From: an uncultured Collinsella sp.
Lineage (GTDB): Bacteria > Actinomycetota > Coriobacteriia > Coriobacteriales > Coriobacteriaceae
Length of the DNA: 11,666 nt
Assembly (NCBI GenBank): GCA_900545875.1
Contig: URAQ01000030.1
Location: 1-11,666, forward strand
Reading direction: 5' to 3'
The position numbers and the translations under genes were made by a program. Position 1 is the first letter of the stretch, and the number at the start of each line of letters is the position of its first letter. Below, in pieces: positions 1 to 4,945 of this stretch. The notes beneath the pieces were generated by a model. The model did not search any database. It was not told where the DNA came from and worked only from the letters and a program-made list of their open reading frames with translations.

Positions 1-708
1 AACGGGGGGAGCCAGGTAGTGGCCGCTGGCAAGTACCGTCTGTACTCCGATATGGCGTTCGCCTATATCAACCAGCGCGACTACGTGAGCGCGCGCAACG
101 CCCTGTCCCAGGCGGTGCGGTGGAATCCCATGAACTGCAACTATCGGCTCGACCTGGCAGAGCTGTTCCGGGCGCTCGATGATACGCAGGAGTGGGCGGC
201 CCTCAGCAACTCTGTGCTCGAGCGCGCCTCGGACGGACGCGCCGCCGCCCGCGCCTACGCCAACTTGGGCCAGTACTTCTTGGAGCCCGAGACCGAGAAC
301 GTCTCGGCTGCCGTGGGCTGCGCTCGTCTTGCGTTGCGTCTGGCGCCCAACGATTCGCATACGACGCGCCTGCTCAACAAGATCCATACTACCTATCCGG
401 ATGCCGCTGACGAGAGCGACGACCATGTGATGGGCGAGCTGGCACTGCAGGGCGTGCCGACCTCGCCTTCGGCCGAGATTGCGATTTGCCTGATTATGTG
501 CGCGACCGACGCCGCAAACGACGGCGACAAGCGTGAGGCGACGCGTTTGACGGTCCGCGCCCGAGACTTGGTGGGCGAGGAGGCCTGCGCGGCGATTATC
601 AAGCTGGTGCGCGAGAGCGATGCCGAGCTCAACGCCGAGCGCAAAGCAAAGCGTGAGGCCGCGAGCAAGAACGCCGACGGTGCCGAGGAGGCCGGCGATG
701 CCCAGTAA
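1..708 (+). CDS. TPR-type (tetratricopeptide) protein, probably 5'-truncated by the window
   Basis: The frame is open from the first base to a TAA at 706-708, giving 235 visible residues. The N-terminal half reads as helical repeat units: A-Y-I-N-Q-x-D-Y-x-x-A-R-x-A-L-x-x-A-V-x-x-N-P is a TPR-like helix pair, and later A-Y-A-N-L-G-Q-Y-F and A-R-L-A-L-R-L-A-P-N-D fit further units. TPR proteins are protein-protein scaffolds; the partner is unknown. The last ~35 residues are charged and Ala/Lys/Glu-rich, probably disordered. A GTG at 19 with a purine-rich stretch at 4-11 could be a real start (229 aa). The protein seems to begin mid-repeat, however, so I favour a gene entering from the left. 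It overlaps smpB by 11 nt and is probably cotranscribed with it. No enzymatic motif seen. Confidence 0.7.
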   Translation, partial: NGGSQVVAAGKYRLYSDMAFAYINQRDYVSARNALSQAVRWNPMNCNYRLDLAELFRALDDTQEWAALSNSVLERASDGRAAARAYANLGQYFLEPETENVSAAVGCARLALRLAPNDSHTTRLLNKIHTTYPDAADESDDHVMGELALQGVPTSPSAEIAICLIMCATDAANDGDKREATRLTVRARDLVGEEACAAIIKLVRESDAELNAERKAKREAASKNADGAEEAGDAQ

Positions 709-1168
709 GCGCGAGCGCAAGCTCATCTCCAAGAACCGCTCGGCACATCACGAGTACTTTATCGATGAGACCTTTGAGTGCGGCATTGAACTGAGCGGCA
801 CCGAGGTCAAGTCGATTCGCGAGCGCGCCTGCCAGATCACCGACACCTTTGCGCTCATCCGTGGCGGTGAGTGCTGGCTCGTGGGCTTGCATATCCACCC
901 CTATAGCCACGGTGGCGTGTGGAATCGCGATCCCGACCGCCGTCGACGTCTGCTGCTGCACCGCAAGGAGATTGATTTTCTCGACGGCAAGCTACGTAAC
1001 CGCGGCTATGCACTGGTGCCGCTGGAACTCTACTTTAATACCGATGGCCGCGTAAAGCTGCTGCTTGGTCTGGGCCGCGGTAAGAAGCTCTACGACAAGC
1101 GCGAGGATATGGCCAAGCGCGATGTCCAGCGCGAGATCGACCGCGCCCTCAAAGAGCGCAACCGCTAG
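698..1168 (+). CDS. smpB: SsrA-binding protein SmpB
   Basis: This is a 156-residue protein, the usual SmpB length. SmpB binds tmRNA and brings it to stalled ribosomes for trans-translation. Recognisable family blocks in order are K-x-I-S-K-N-R-x-A-x-H-x-Y-F at the N-terminus, G-I-E-L-S-G-T-E-V-K-S-I-R near residue 30, H-I-x-P-Y-x-x-G then N-R-D-P and L-L-L-H-R-K-E-I in the middle, and G-R-G-K-K-L-Y-D-K-R-E plus a basic tail at the C-terminus. The usual N-H-D-P is N-R-D-P here, a small deviation. The frame is open upstream, but the start at 698 is chosen because the family N-terminus begins there and GAGGAG (685-690) lies 7 nt upstream. It overlaps the preceding TPR gene by 11 nt. No ssrA gene follows within the window, although the two are neighbours in many genomes. 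Confidence 0.96.
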   Translation: MPSKRERKLISKNRSAHHEYFIDETFECGIELSGTEVKSIRERACQITDTFALIRGGECWLVGLHIHPYSHGGVWNRDPDRRRRLLLHRKEIDFLDGKLRNRGYALVPLELYFNTDGRVKLLLGLGRGKKLYDKREDMAKRDVQREIDRALKERNR

Positions 1169-1181
1169 GCGCTCGACCTGC

Positions 1182-1293
1182 GGGGACGGTGGGACAAAGA
1201 TATCAGTAGTTTTTGTCCCAGGTGCGAGAGCCCGATCGGCCTTGTTACCGCAAGCGACCCTGGGACAAAAACTACTGATAACTTTGTCCCACC
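1182..1293. repeat. Palindromic repeat family A: inverted pair of GGGACAAA/TTTGTCCC mini-palindromes
   Basis: Two 35-nt arms, 1188-1222 and 1259-1293, are reverse complements with a single mismatch (GATATC against GTTATC) and are separated by 36 nt. Each arm is itself a small palindrome: GGGACAAA (1191-1198) faces TTTGTCCC (1212-1219) across 13 nt, and the same words recur at 1262-1269 and 1283-1290, again 13 nt apart. An 8-mer head, GGGGACGG (1182-1189), overlaps the start of the left arm. It lies 13 nt after the smpB stop. The layout resembles a REP doublet (BIME). It may also act as an mRNA 3' structure for smpB, but no T-run follows it. Confidence 0.85.
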
Positions 1294-1344
1294 TCGACTT
1301 CAGCTGTCTCATCTTTCTTACTGTTCTGACACATATGTCTCAAA

Positions 1345-1375
1345 GGCGGTGTCCGTTATGGGCATCGCCTTTTTT
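1345..1375 (+). terminator. Rho-independent terminator after smpB region
   Basis: A 10-bp stem is formed by GGCGGTGTCC (1345-1354) and GGGCATCGCC (1360-1369), with eight Watson-Crick pairs and two G-T wobbles, a 5-nt loop GTTAT, and six T residues at 1370-1375. AAA precedes the stem. It probably ends the TPR-smpB transcript. Because it lies only 51 nt before the flavin reductase start, it could instead sit in that gene's leader as an attenuator, but I see no alternative antiterminator pairing. Confidence 0.75.
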
Positions 1376-1401
1376 GTGGGTACATACATCCATGAGGTTC
1401 C

Positions 1402-1411
1402 AACCCGGGTT
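1402..1411. promoter_or_regulatory. Perfect 10-bp palindrome just before the flavin reductase ribosome binding site
   Basis: AACCCGGGTT is a perfect palindrome, extended imperfectly by CC on the left and AGG on the right. It directly abuts the Shine-Dalgarno stretch that begins at 1412. It could be an operator or a small structure limiting translation. A palindrome this short can arise by chance in GC-rich DNA. Confidence 0.25.
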
Positions 1412-1426
1412 AGGGGAGTGATCGTT

Positions 1427-1930
1427 ATGGACAAAACTGCGTTCTTTACCATGCCGAGCGGCCTGTACGTGGTGAGCGCCGCGGCAGACGGGCTGCGCGC
1501 CGGCTGCGTCATCAACACGGCGGTGCAGGTGACGTCCATGCCGCCGCGCATTTCGGTTGCCGTAAACAAGGACAACGTCACCTCGGGTGTCATCGCATCG
1601 GCCAAGGCGTTTGCGCTGACCGTGATCGATCAGACGGCCGACATGCTCTACATCGGTAACTTTGGGTTCCGCACCAGCAGCGACTACGACAAGTTTGCCA
1701 AGTACGAGACCCGCGAGACGGCTCTGGGCATGCCCTATGTGCCCGAGCATGCGGCAGCGCTGTTTAGCTGCCGTTTGATTGACACCGTGGACGTGGGTAC
1801 GCACCTGCTGTTTATCGGCGAGGTCGAGGACGCCGAGCGCCTGAGCGACGAGACACCGCTCACCTACGATTACTACCACAAGGTCCTGAAGGGCAAGACG
1901 CCGCCCAAGGCATCTTCGTATCAGGGATAG
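1427..1930 (+). CDS. Flavin reductase-like FMN-binding protein (flavoredoxin / Hrb N-domain type)
   Basis: This is a 167-residue protein resembling the flavin reductase-like domain. It begins with G-L-Y-V-V-S-A, continues with a V-I-N-T-A-V-Q-V-T-S-M-P-P-R-I-S-V-A-V-N-K block near residues 25-45, then G-N-F-G-F-R-x-S-x-D-x-D-K-F and, near the end, the G-T-H-L-L-F-I-G-E-V block and a P-L-T-Y-D-Y-Y-H motif. In anaerobes this domain binds FMN and passes electrons from NAD(P)H to a rubredoxin, sometimes as one fused protein (Hrb, high-molecular-weight rubredoxin). Here it ends at residue 167, about where the rubredoxin of such fusions would begin, and a separate rubredoxin follows 89 nt later. 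Upstream in-frame ATG codons exist, but ATG 1427 is preceded by GGGGAG (1413-1418) at 8 nt and matches the family N-terminus. Cytoplasmic: no signal peptide or membrane segment. The physiological acceptor is inferred only. Confidence 0.85.
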   Translation: MDKTAFFTMPSGLYVVSAAADGLRAGCVINTAVQVTSMPPRISVAVNKDNVTSGVIASAKAFALTVIDQTADMLYIGNFGFRTSSDYDKFAKYETRETALGMPYVPEHAAALFSCRLIDTVDVGTHLLFIGEVEDAERLSDETPLTYDYYHKVLKGKTPPKASSYQG

Positions 1931-1947
1931 AAATGCTCTAAAAACAC

Positions 1948-1975
1948 TTGCATTATATTATTGAGAACCTATACT
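1948..1975 (+). promoter_or_regulatory. Probable sigma-70-type promoter of the rubredoxin gene
   Basis: TTGCAT (1948-1953) and TATACT (1970-1975) are separated by 16 nt in an AT-rich island that stands out from the GC-rich surroundings. Transcription would start near 1982, leaving a leader of about 38 nt with AGAGGAG before the ATG at 2020. This suggests the rubredoxin can be transcribed independently of the flavin reductase upstream. Confidence 0.6.
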
Positions 1976-2019
1976 AATAAGCGAAGTACATCAGCAGTCA
2001 CGTTCGAGAGGAGAACATC

Positions 2020-2163
2020 ATGGCTGAGGAGAAGAAGACCTATAAGTTTGTGTGCACCGTTTGCGGTTACGAGGTCGAGGTCGACACGCCCGAGCTGCCC
2101 GAGGACTACGTGTGCCCGGTGTGCGGCGTCGGTCCCGATGAGTTTGAGCTCGTCGAGGAGTAA
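2020..2163 (+). CDS. Short rubredoxin
   Basis: This is a 47-residue protein with the two metal-binding knuckles of rubredoxin: C12-x2-C15-G-Y and C32-P-V-C35-G, followed by the typical V-G-P-D-E-F-E ending. It should bind one iron through four cysteines and carry single electrons in the cytoplasm. Classical rubredoxins have about 29-30 residues between the two CxxC pairs; here there are 16, so most of the loop that normally carries Y-D-P-x-x-G-D-P is missing, although the [10 protein letters not shown] part is kept. The start is set by GAGAGGAG (2005-2012) 7 nt upstream. The gene follows the flavin reductase in the same direction, has a candidate promoter of its own, and is closed by a strong terminator at 2204-2239. 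A role accepting electrons from the flavin reductase is inferred from known Hrb fusions. Confidence 0.9.
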   Translation: MAEEKKTYKFVCTVCGYEVEVDTPELPEDYVCPVCGVGPDEFELVEE

Positions 2164-2203
2164 CTCGCAGACATACGGCGATTAGCCGAACATGGCTCTG
2201 TCC

Positions 2204-2239
2204 AAGGGCCCCGGTCGAATTCCCGACCGGGGCCCTTTT
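2204..2239 (+). terminator. Strong rho-independent terminator after rubredoxin
   Basis: A perfect 12-bp GC-rich stem, GGGCCCCGGTCG (2206-2217) with CGACCGGGGCCC (2224-2235), encloses a 6-nt loop. It is preceded by AA and followed by TTTT (2236-2239). It lies 40 nt after the rubredoxin stop. The minus strand has a weaker T tract, so it is probably directional. Confidence 0.9.
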
Positions 2240-2246
2240 GTATTGG

Positions 2247-2259
2247 TTGGTGCAAGGGG
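2247..2259. repeat. Solo end fragment of repeat family C
   Basis: TTGGTGCAAGGGG matches the terminal 13 bases of the family C hairpins at 4580 and 5792 (allowing one difference each), but the rest of the hairpin is absent. As with both full copies, a family B element follows directly, here at 2278. It is short, and the call rests mainly on this shared arrangement. Confidence 0.45.
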
Positions 2260-2277
2260 ATCGTATTTGTCCGATTG

Positions 2278-2332
2278 TCTCGATTTGTAACATCTGGACA
2301 CCGAAATTGGATCTAGATGTTACAGATCGAGA
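2278..2332. repeat. Palindromic repeat family B, copy 1
   Basis: The arms 2278-2295 and 2315-2332 are 18-bp reverse complements with one mismatch, which would be a U-G pair in plus-strand RNA. The inner words TGTAACA (2286-2292) and TGTTACA (2318-2324) enclose exactly 25 nt. The spacer part CTGGACACCGAAATTGG is identical to that in copy 3. This copy lies between the convergent 3' ends of the rubredoxin and mntH, so it is not a promoter element here. Confidence 0.9.
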
Positions 2333-2359
2333 TGTTTTCTTGAGCGAATGCGCCGTCCG

Positions 2360-3616
2360 TCACATCCCGGTCAATAGCACGGCATCGAGTGCCGTTACGA
2401 CGACGCCGATACCTATGAGCAGCGCGTTGAGCGGGCGCGAGTTGGCGTATTTGCCCATGACGCGGCGCGAGCTGGTGAGTCGTATGAGTACGAAGACCGT
2501 GATCGGCAATTGAAGCGACAGCAATGCCTGGCTCCAGATGAGACCCTCAAAAGGATTCGAAACGACCAAGCAGGCGGCGACTGCGCCGGCAAAGCAGAGC
2601 GCCACGCCAATCGATGAGTGTCGGTCGTGGATGTCGTATTCCTCGTCGAACATGCCGGCTGTTATGGTGCCGGCCGCCATGCCTGCCGTCACGCTGCTCG
2701 AGAGGCCCGCGAACAGCAGCGCCACGGCAAAGATGATCGAGCTTGCCGGACCCAGGATGGGGGAGAGCGTGGCGGCCGCGACGGCGAGGTTGTCTACGAC
2801 GATGCCATGGGCAAAGAAGGTCGTCGCGGCCAGGATGACCATCGCCGAGTTGATTGCCCAGCCCACACCCATCGAAAAGAGCGTATCGAAGAGCTCGTAG
2901 CGCAGGCGCTCCTCGATAACCTGCTCGCCTTGGCCTTCGAAGTGCATGGACTGGATGACCTCGGAGTGTAGAAAGAGGTTGTGGGGCATGACGACCGCAC
3001 CCAGGATGCTGACGACGATGGCGGCTGAGCCGGTGGGTATGCCGGGCGTGATCCAACTTGTGGCGGCTTGCGGCCAGTCGACCTTGACCAGCGCGAGCTC
3101 GGCCAAAAACGACAGGCCCACTATGCCGACGAAGGCGATAATCCAGCGCTCGGCACGTTTGTAGGAGCTCGTCATGAGCATCGCCATCGATGCCGCCGCC
3201 ACGATGACACAGCCGGCGCGCACGGGTAGCCCAAAGAGCATCTGGAGTGCGATCGCGCCGCCCAGGACCTCGGCCATGGCGGTGGCGACGGTTGCGAGGT
3301 ATGCACTGGCGAGCACGGCGCGTCCGACGATGCGGGGGAGATAGCGGGTCGTGGCCTCGGCAAGGCAGACGCCCGTGGCGATGCCCAGGTGCGCCGCGTT
3401 GTGCTGCAAGACGATCAGCATGATCGTGGACAGGGTGACCACCCACAGTAGCGCGTAGCCAAACTGCGAGCCCGCGGCCATGTTGGAGGCCCAGTTTCCT
3501 GGATCGATAAAGCCGACGGTGACGAGCAGCCCGGGGCCGATGTGCCGGGCGATGTCCAGACCGCCATGGCCTCCGGTGCGGTGCGAGCCAAAGTGTTGTT
3601 TGAGATGGTTGAGCAT
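2360..3616 (-). CDS. mntH: Nramp-family divalent metal (Mn2+/Fe2+) transporter, MntH type
   Basis: This is a 418-residue hydrophobic protein with roughly 11 predicted membrane segments, the normal size for bacterial Nramp proteins, which import Mn2+ or Fe2+ with protons. The two unwound-helix metal-site motifs are intact: D38-P-G-N41 in the first segment (G-F-I-D-P-G-N-W-A-S) and A207-V-V-M210-P-H-N in the sixth. The methionine is the residue associated with preference for transition metals over Ca2+/Mg2+. The N-terminus is histidine-rich (H4, H8, H12, H17, H25). A start 12 codons further up (3652) is possible, but ATG at 3616 has AGGAG 6 nt upstream. It follows gpmA on the same strand after 75 nt without a T-tailed hairpin between them, so one transcript is likely. 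The symbol follows family usage; the true metal is not determined. Confidence 0.93.
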   Translation of the reverse strand: MLNHLKQHFGSHRTGGHGGLDIARHIGPGLLVTVGFIDPGNWASNMAAGSQFGYALLWVVTLSTIMLIVLQHNAAHLGIATGVCLAEATTRYLPRIVGRAVLASAYLATVATAMAEVLGGAIALQMLFGLPVRAGCVIVAAASMAMLMTSSYKRAERWIIAFVGIVGLSFLAELALVKVDWPQAATSWITPGIPTGSAAIVVSILGAVVMPHNLFLHSEVIQSMHFEGQGEQVIEERLRYELFDTLFSMGVGWAINSAMVILAATTFFAHGIVVDNLAVAAATLSPILGPASSIIFAVALLFAGLSSSVTAGMAAGTITAGMFDEEYDIHDRHSSIGVALCFAGAVAACLVVSNPFEGLIWSQALLSLQLPITVFVLIRLTSSRRVMGKYANSRPLNALLIGIGVVVTALDAVLLTGM

Positions 3617-3691
3617 GGTCGGCTCCTGCGTGCGGGCGGCGCGGCGTCGCACCGGGGTCGTACGGCGCCGCGCGCATGGTTCGAGATGGGG

Positions 3692-4465
3692 CTACTTGTG
3701 CGCCTTGCCCTGATTGGCAACGGCGTCGATCTTGGCGGCGATGGTCGCCGGGTCACCGATGTAGCGCTTATCGAGAACGTTGAAATCGGTGTCGAAGGTA
3801 TAGACGAGCGGTACGCCGGTGGGGATGTTGACCTTGAGGATTTCCTCGGGTGTGAGATGTTCGAACTTCATGACGAGTGAGCGCAGGGAGTTGCCGTGCG
3901 CGGCGATGAGCACGCGTTTGCCGGCGAGCATCTGGGGACGAATCTCGTCCTCAAAATAGGGCCAGGCGCGGGCGATCGTGTCCTTGAGGCACTCGGTGTA
4001 GGGCAGCTGGTCAGGCGCGATGTCGCGGTATTGCTCCTGGGCGTGGGGGTCGCGCGCGTCGCCCGGCTCGAGCGCCGGCGGGCAGACGTCGAAGGAGCGG
4101 CGCCAGATGAGTACCTGCTCGTCGCCGTGTTCGGCTGCGGCATCGGCCTTGTTGAGACCCTGCAGCGCACCGTAGTGGCGCTCGTTGAGCTTCCAGGACT
4201 TGATGACGGGCAGCCACTCGCGGTCCATTTGGCCGAGCACGATGTTGAGGGTGTGGATCGCGCGCTTGAGGCGCGAGGTGTAGCAGATATCAAAGTCGAA
4301 ACCCGCCTCTTTGAGGGCGAGGCCGCCTGCCGTCGCCTCTTTGCGGCCTGTGTCGGTGAGCTCGACATCGGTCCAGCCGGTGAACAAGTTGAGCTTGTTC
4401 CACTCGGACTCTCCGTGACGGATAAGGACGAGTTGCATCGTCTGCTGGTCTGCTTGGCGCGCCAT
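3692..4465 (-). CDS. gpmA: 2,3-bisphosphoglycerate-dependent phosphoglycerate mutase
   Basis: This is a 257-residue glycolytic enzyme that interconverts 3- and 2-phosphoglycerate through a phosphohistidine. The catalytic block L-I-R16-H17-G-E-S-E-W-N is at the N-terminus; H17 is the phosphorylated residue by family analogy. R68 (T-S-R-L-K-R-A), E95 (W-K-L-N-E-R-H-Y-G-A-L-Q-G) and the second histidine H190 (A-A-H-G-N-S-L-R) complete the active site. The length matches the dPGM family (about 250), and this is not the Mn-dependent iPGM. The start at 4465 is supported by AAGGAGG 5 nt upstream and adds nine residues before the M-Q-L-V-L-I-R that usually begins the family. It leads a probable transcript with the Nramp gene downstream and is divergent from the polyferredoxin gene at 4946. 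Confidence 0.97.
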   Translation of the reverse strand: MARQADQQTMQLVLIRHGESEWNKLNLFTGWTDVELTDTGRKEATAGGLALKEAGFDFDICYTSRLKRAIHTLNIVLGQMDREWLPVIKSWKLNERHYGALQGLNKADAAAEHGDEQVLIWRRSFDVCPPALEPGDARDPHAQEQYRDIAPDQLPYTECLKDTIARAWPYFEDEIRPQMLAGKRVLIAAHGNSLRSLVMKFEHLTPEEILKVNIPTGVPLVYTFDTDFNVLDKRYIGDPATIAAKIDAVANQGKAHK

Positions 4466-4482
4466 AGGGGCCTCCTTGATCT

Positions 4483-4499
4483 GGCACGGTGTACGTGCC
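4483..4499. promoter_or_regulatory. Small inverted repeat in the gpmA leader
   Basis: GGCACG (4483-4488) and CGTGCC (4494-4499) form a perfect 6-bp inverted repeat around GTGTA. It lies about 10 nt upstream of the gpmA Shine-Dalgarno on the minus strand. It could be an operator or a short leader hairpin; there is no T-run. No convincing promoter could be fixed for gpmA. The best guess, on the minus strand, is TTAACT and TATCCT 17 nt apart, roughly at 4516-4544. Confidence 0.3.
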
Positions 4500-4579
4500 G
4501 TTTGCTTGACGCCGCAAAGGATACCCGTTTTAGGCTAGGAAGTTAACCAAGACTAACAAAAATGTGGTTTTAGCCAAGA

Positions 4580-4646
4580 TTGGTGCAAGGAGGTCAGGTT
4601 TGTTTGCACCAAGGTGGTGCAGATTTACCTGACCCCCTTGTACCAA
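4580..4646. repeat. Palindromic repeat family C, copy 1
   Basis: Two 32-nt arms, 4580-4611 and 4615-4646, are near reverse complements around a 3-nt centre (AGG), giving one long hairpin. Each arm is also a mini-palindrome: TGGTGCA and TGCACCA (TGTACCA at the far right) lie 17 nt apart, with GGTCAGGT in the core. The arms differ in a diagnostic stretch next to the centre (TTTGTT against AAATC), so the element has a direction. It is part of the 480-nt gap between gpmA and the polyferredoxin gene and is followed by family B copies 2 and 3. Confidence 0.9.
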
Positions 4647-4661
4647 ATGGGAGTGGGGACG

Positions 4662-4726
4662 GAATGTCTCGATCTGTAACAGTTGGCAGCAAAAACTAGC
4701 TCTTCGTGTTACAGGTTGAGACATTC
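4662..4726. repeat. Palindromic repeat family B, copy 2
   Basis: The 20-bp arms 4662-4681 and 4707-4726 have two mismatches, both G-U compatible in plus-strand RNA. TGTAACA and TGTTACA enclose exactly 25 nt (4682-4706), but the spacer sequence belongs to a second type shared with copy 5 (GTT at its start, CTC..TCG at its end). The 8-mer GGGGACGG (4655-4662) leads into it, as it does in family A at 1182. Confidence 0.88.
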
Positions 4727-4742
4727 GGAACCGTCTCTCGAA

Positions 4743-4805
4743 AACATCTCGATCTGTAACATCTGGACACCGAAATTGGGTTTAACTGTTACAGATCGAG
4801 ATGTT
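4743..4805. repeat. Palindromic repeat family B, copy 3 (perfect arms)
   Basis: The arms 4743-4761 and 4787-4805 are perfect 19-bp reverse complements. The 25-nt spacer (4762-4786) shares CTGGACACCGAAATTGG with copy 1. It starts 16 nt after copy 2, so the two form a doublet. It is the best-preserved copy and probably the youngest or most constrained. Confidence 0.92.
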
Positions 4806-4945
4806 CGGCGGGAGGGAAGCGGCACATGTCGGCGCGCCCATGCTGTCTGCAAAATCCTTACATGCCGAGTCATCGAACTGCGCCCGCACTTCAGCCGACC
4901 GCGCGCATAATGGCAGGAAAGGTTACGACGCAGAAAGGCCCTCGG
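4806..4945 (+). promoter_or_regulatory. Leader region of the polyferredoxin gene
   Basis: This stretch between the last repeat and the gene must hold its promoter unless that lies in or beyond the repeats. CATAAT (4906-4911) is a plausible -10 box, but no good -35 is seen 16-18 nt before it. The frame is open upstream of the ATG at 4946, with other start codons at 4826 and 4910, but neither has a good ribosome binding site. Confidence 0.3.

Noticed and set aside
1169..1344. tmRNA (ssrA) downstream of smpB
   Set aside because: The space is too short, there is no tRNA-Ala-like end or tag-coding frame, and the stretch is explained by the inverted repeat pair.
1294..1426. FMN riboswitch or attenuator before the flavin reductase
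   Set aside because: The conserved RFN sequence blocks are not visible and the space is too short for that structure. The one hairpin with a T-run is most simply the terminator of the upstream transcript.
2547..3677. 376-codon open frame on the minus strand, different frame from mntH
   Set aside because: It is a frame-shifted shadow of mntH with an Arg/His-rich composition and no membrane segments; the mntH frame carries DPGN and MPHN motifs.
3617..3691. Terminator between gpmA and mntH
   Set aside because: GC-rich inverted words (GCGGCG/CGCCGC) exist on the minus strand, but no T-run follows them, so a stop of transcription is not supported.
4826..4945. 40-residue N-terminal extension of the polyferredoxin
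   Set aside because: The extra residues have no signal-peptide or membrane character, the upstream start codons lack ribosome binding sites, and ATG 4946 has one plus a family-like N-terminus.
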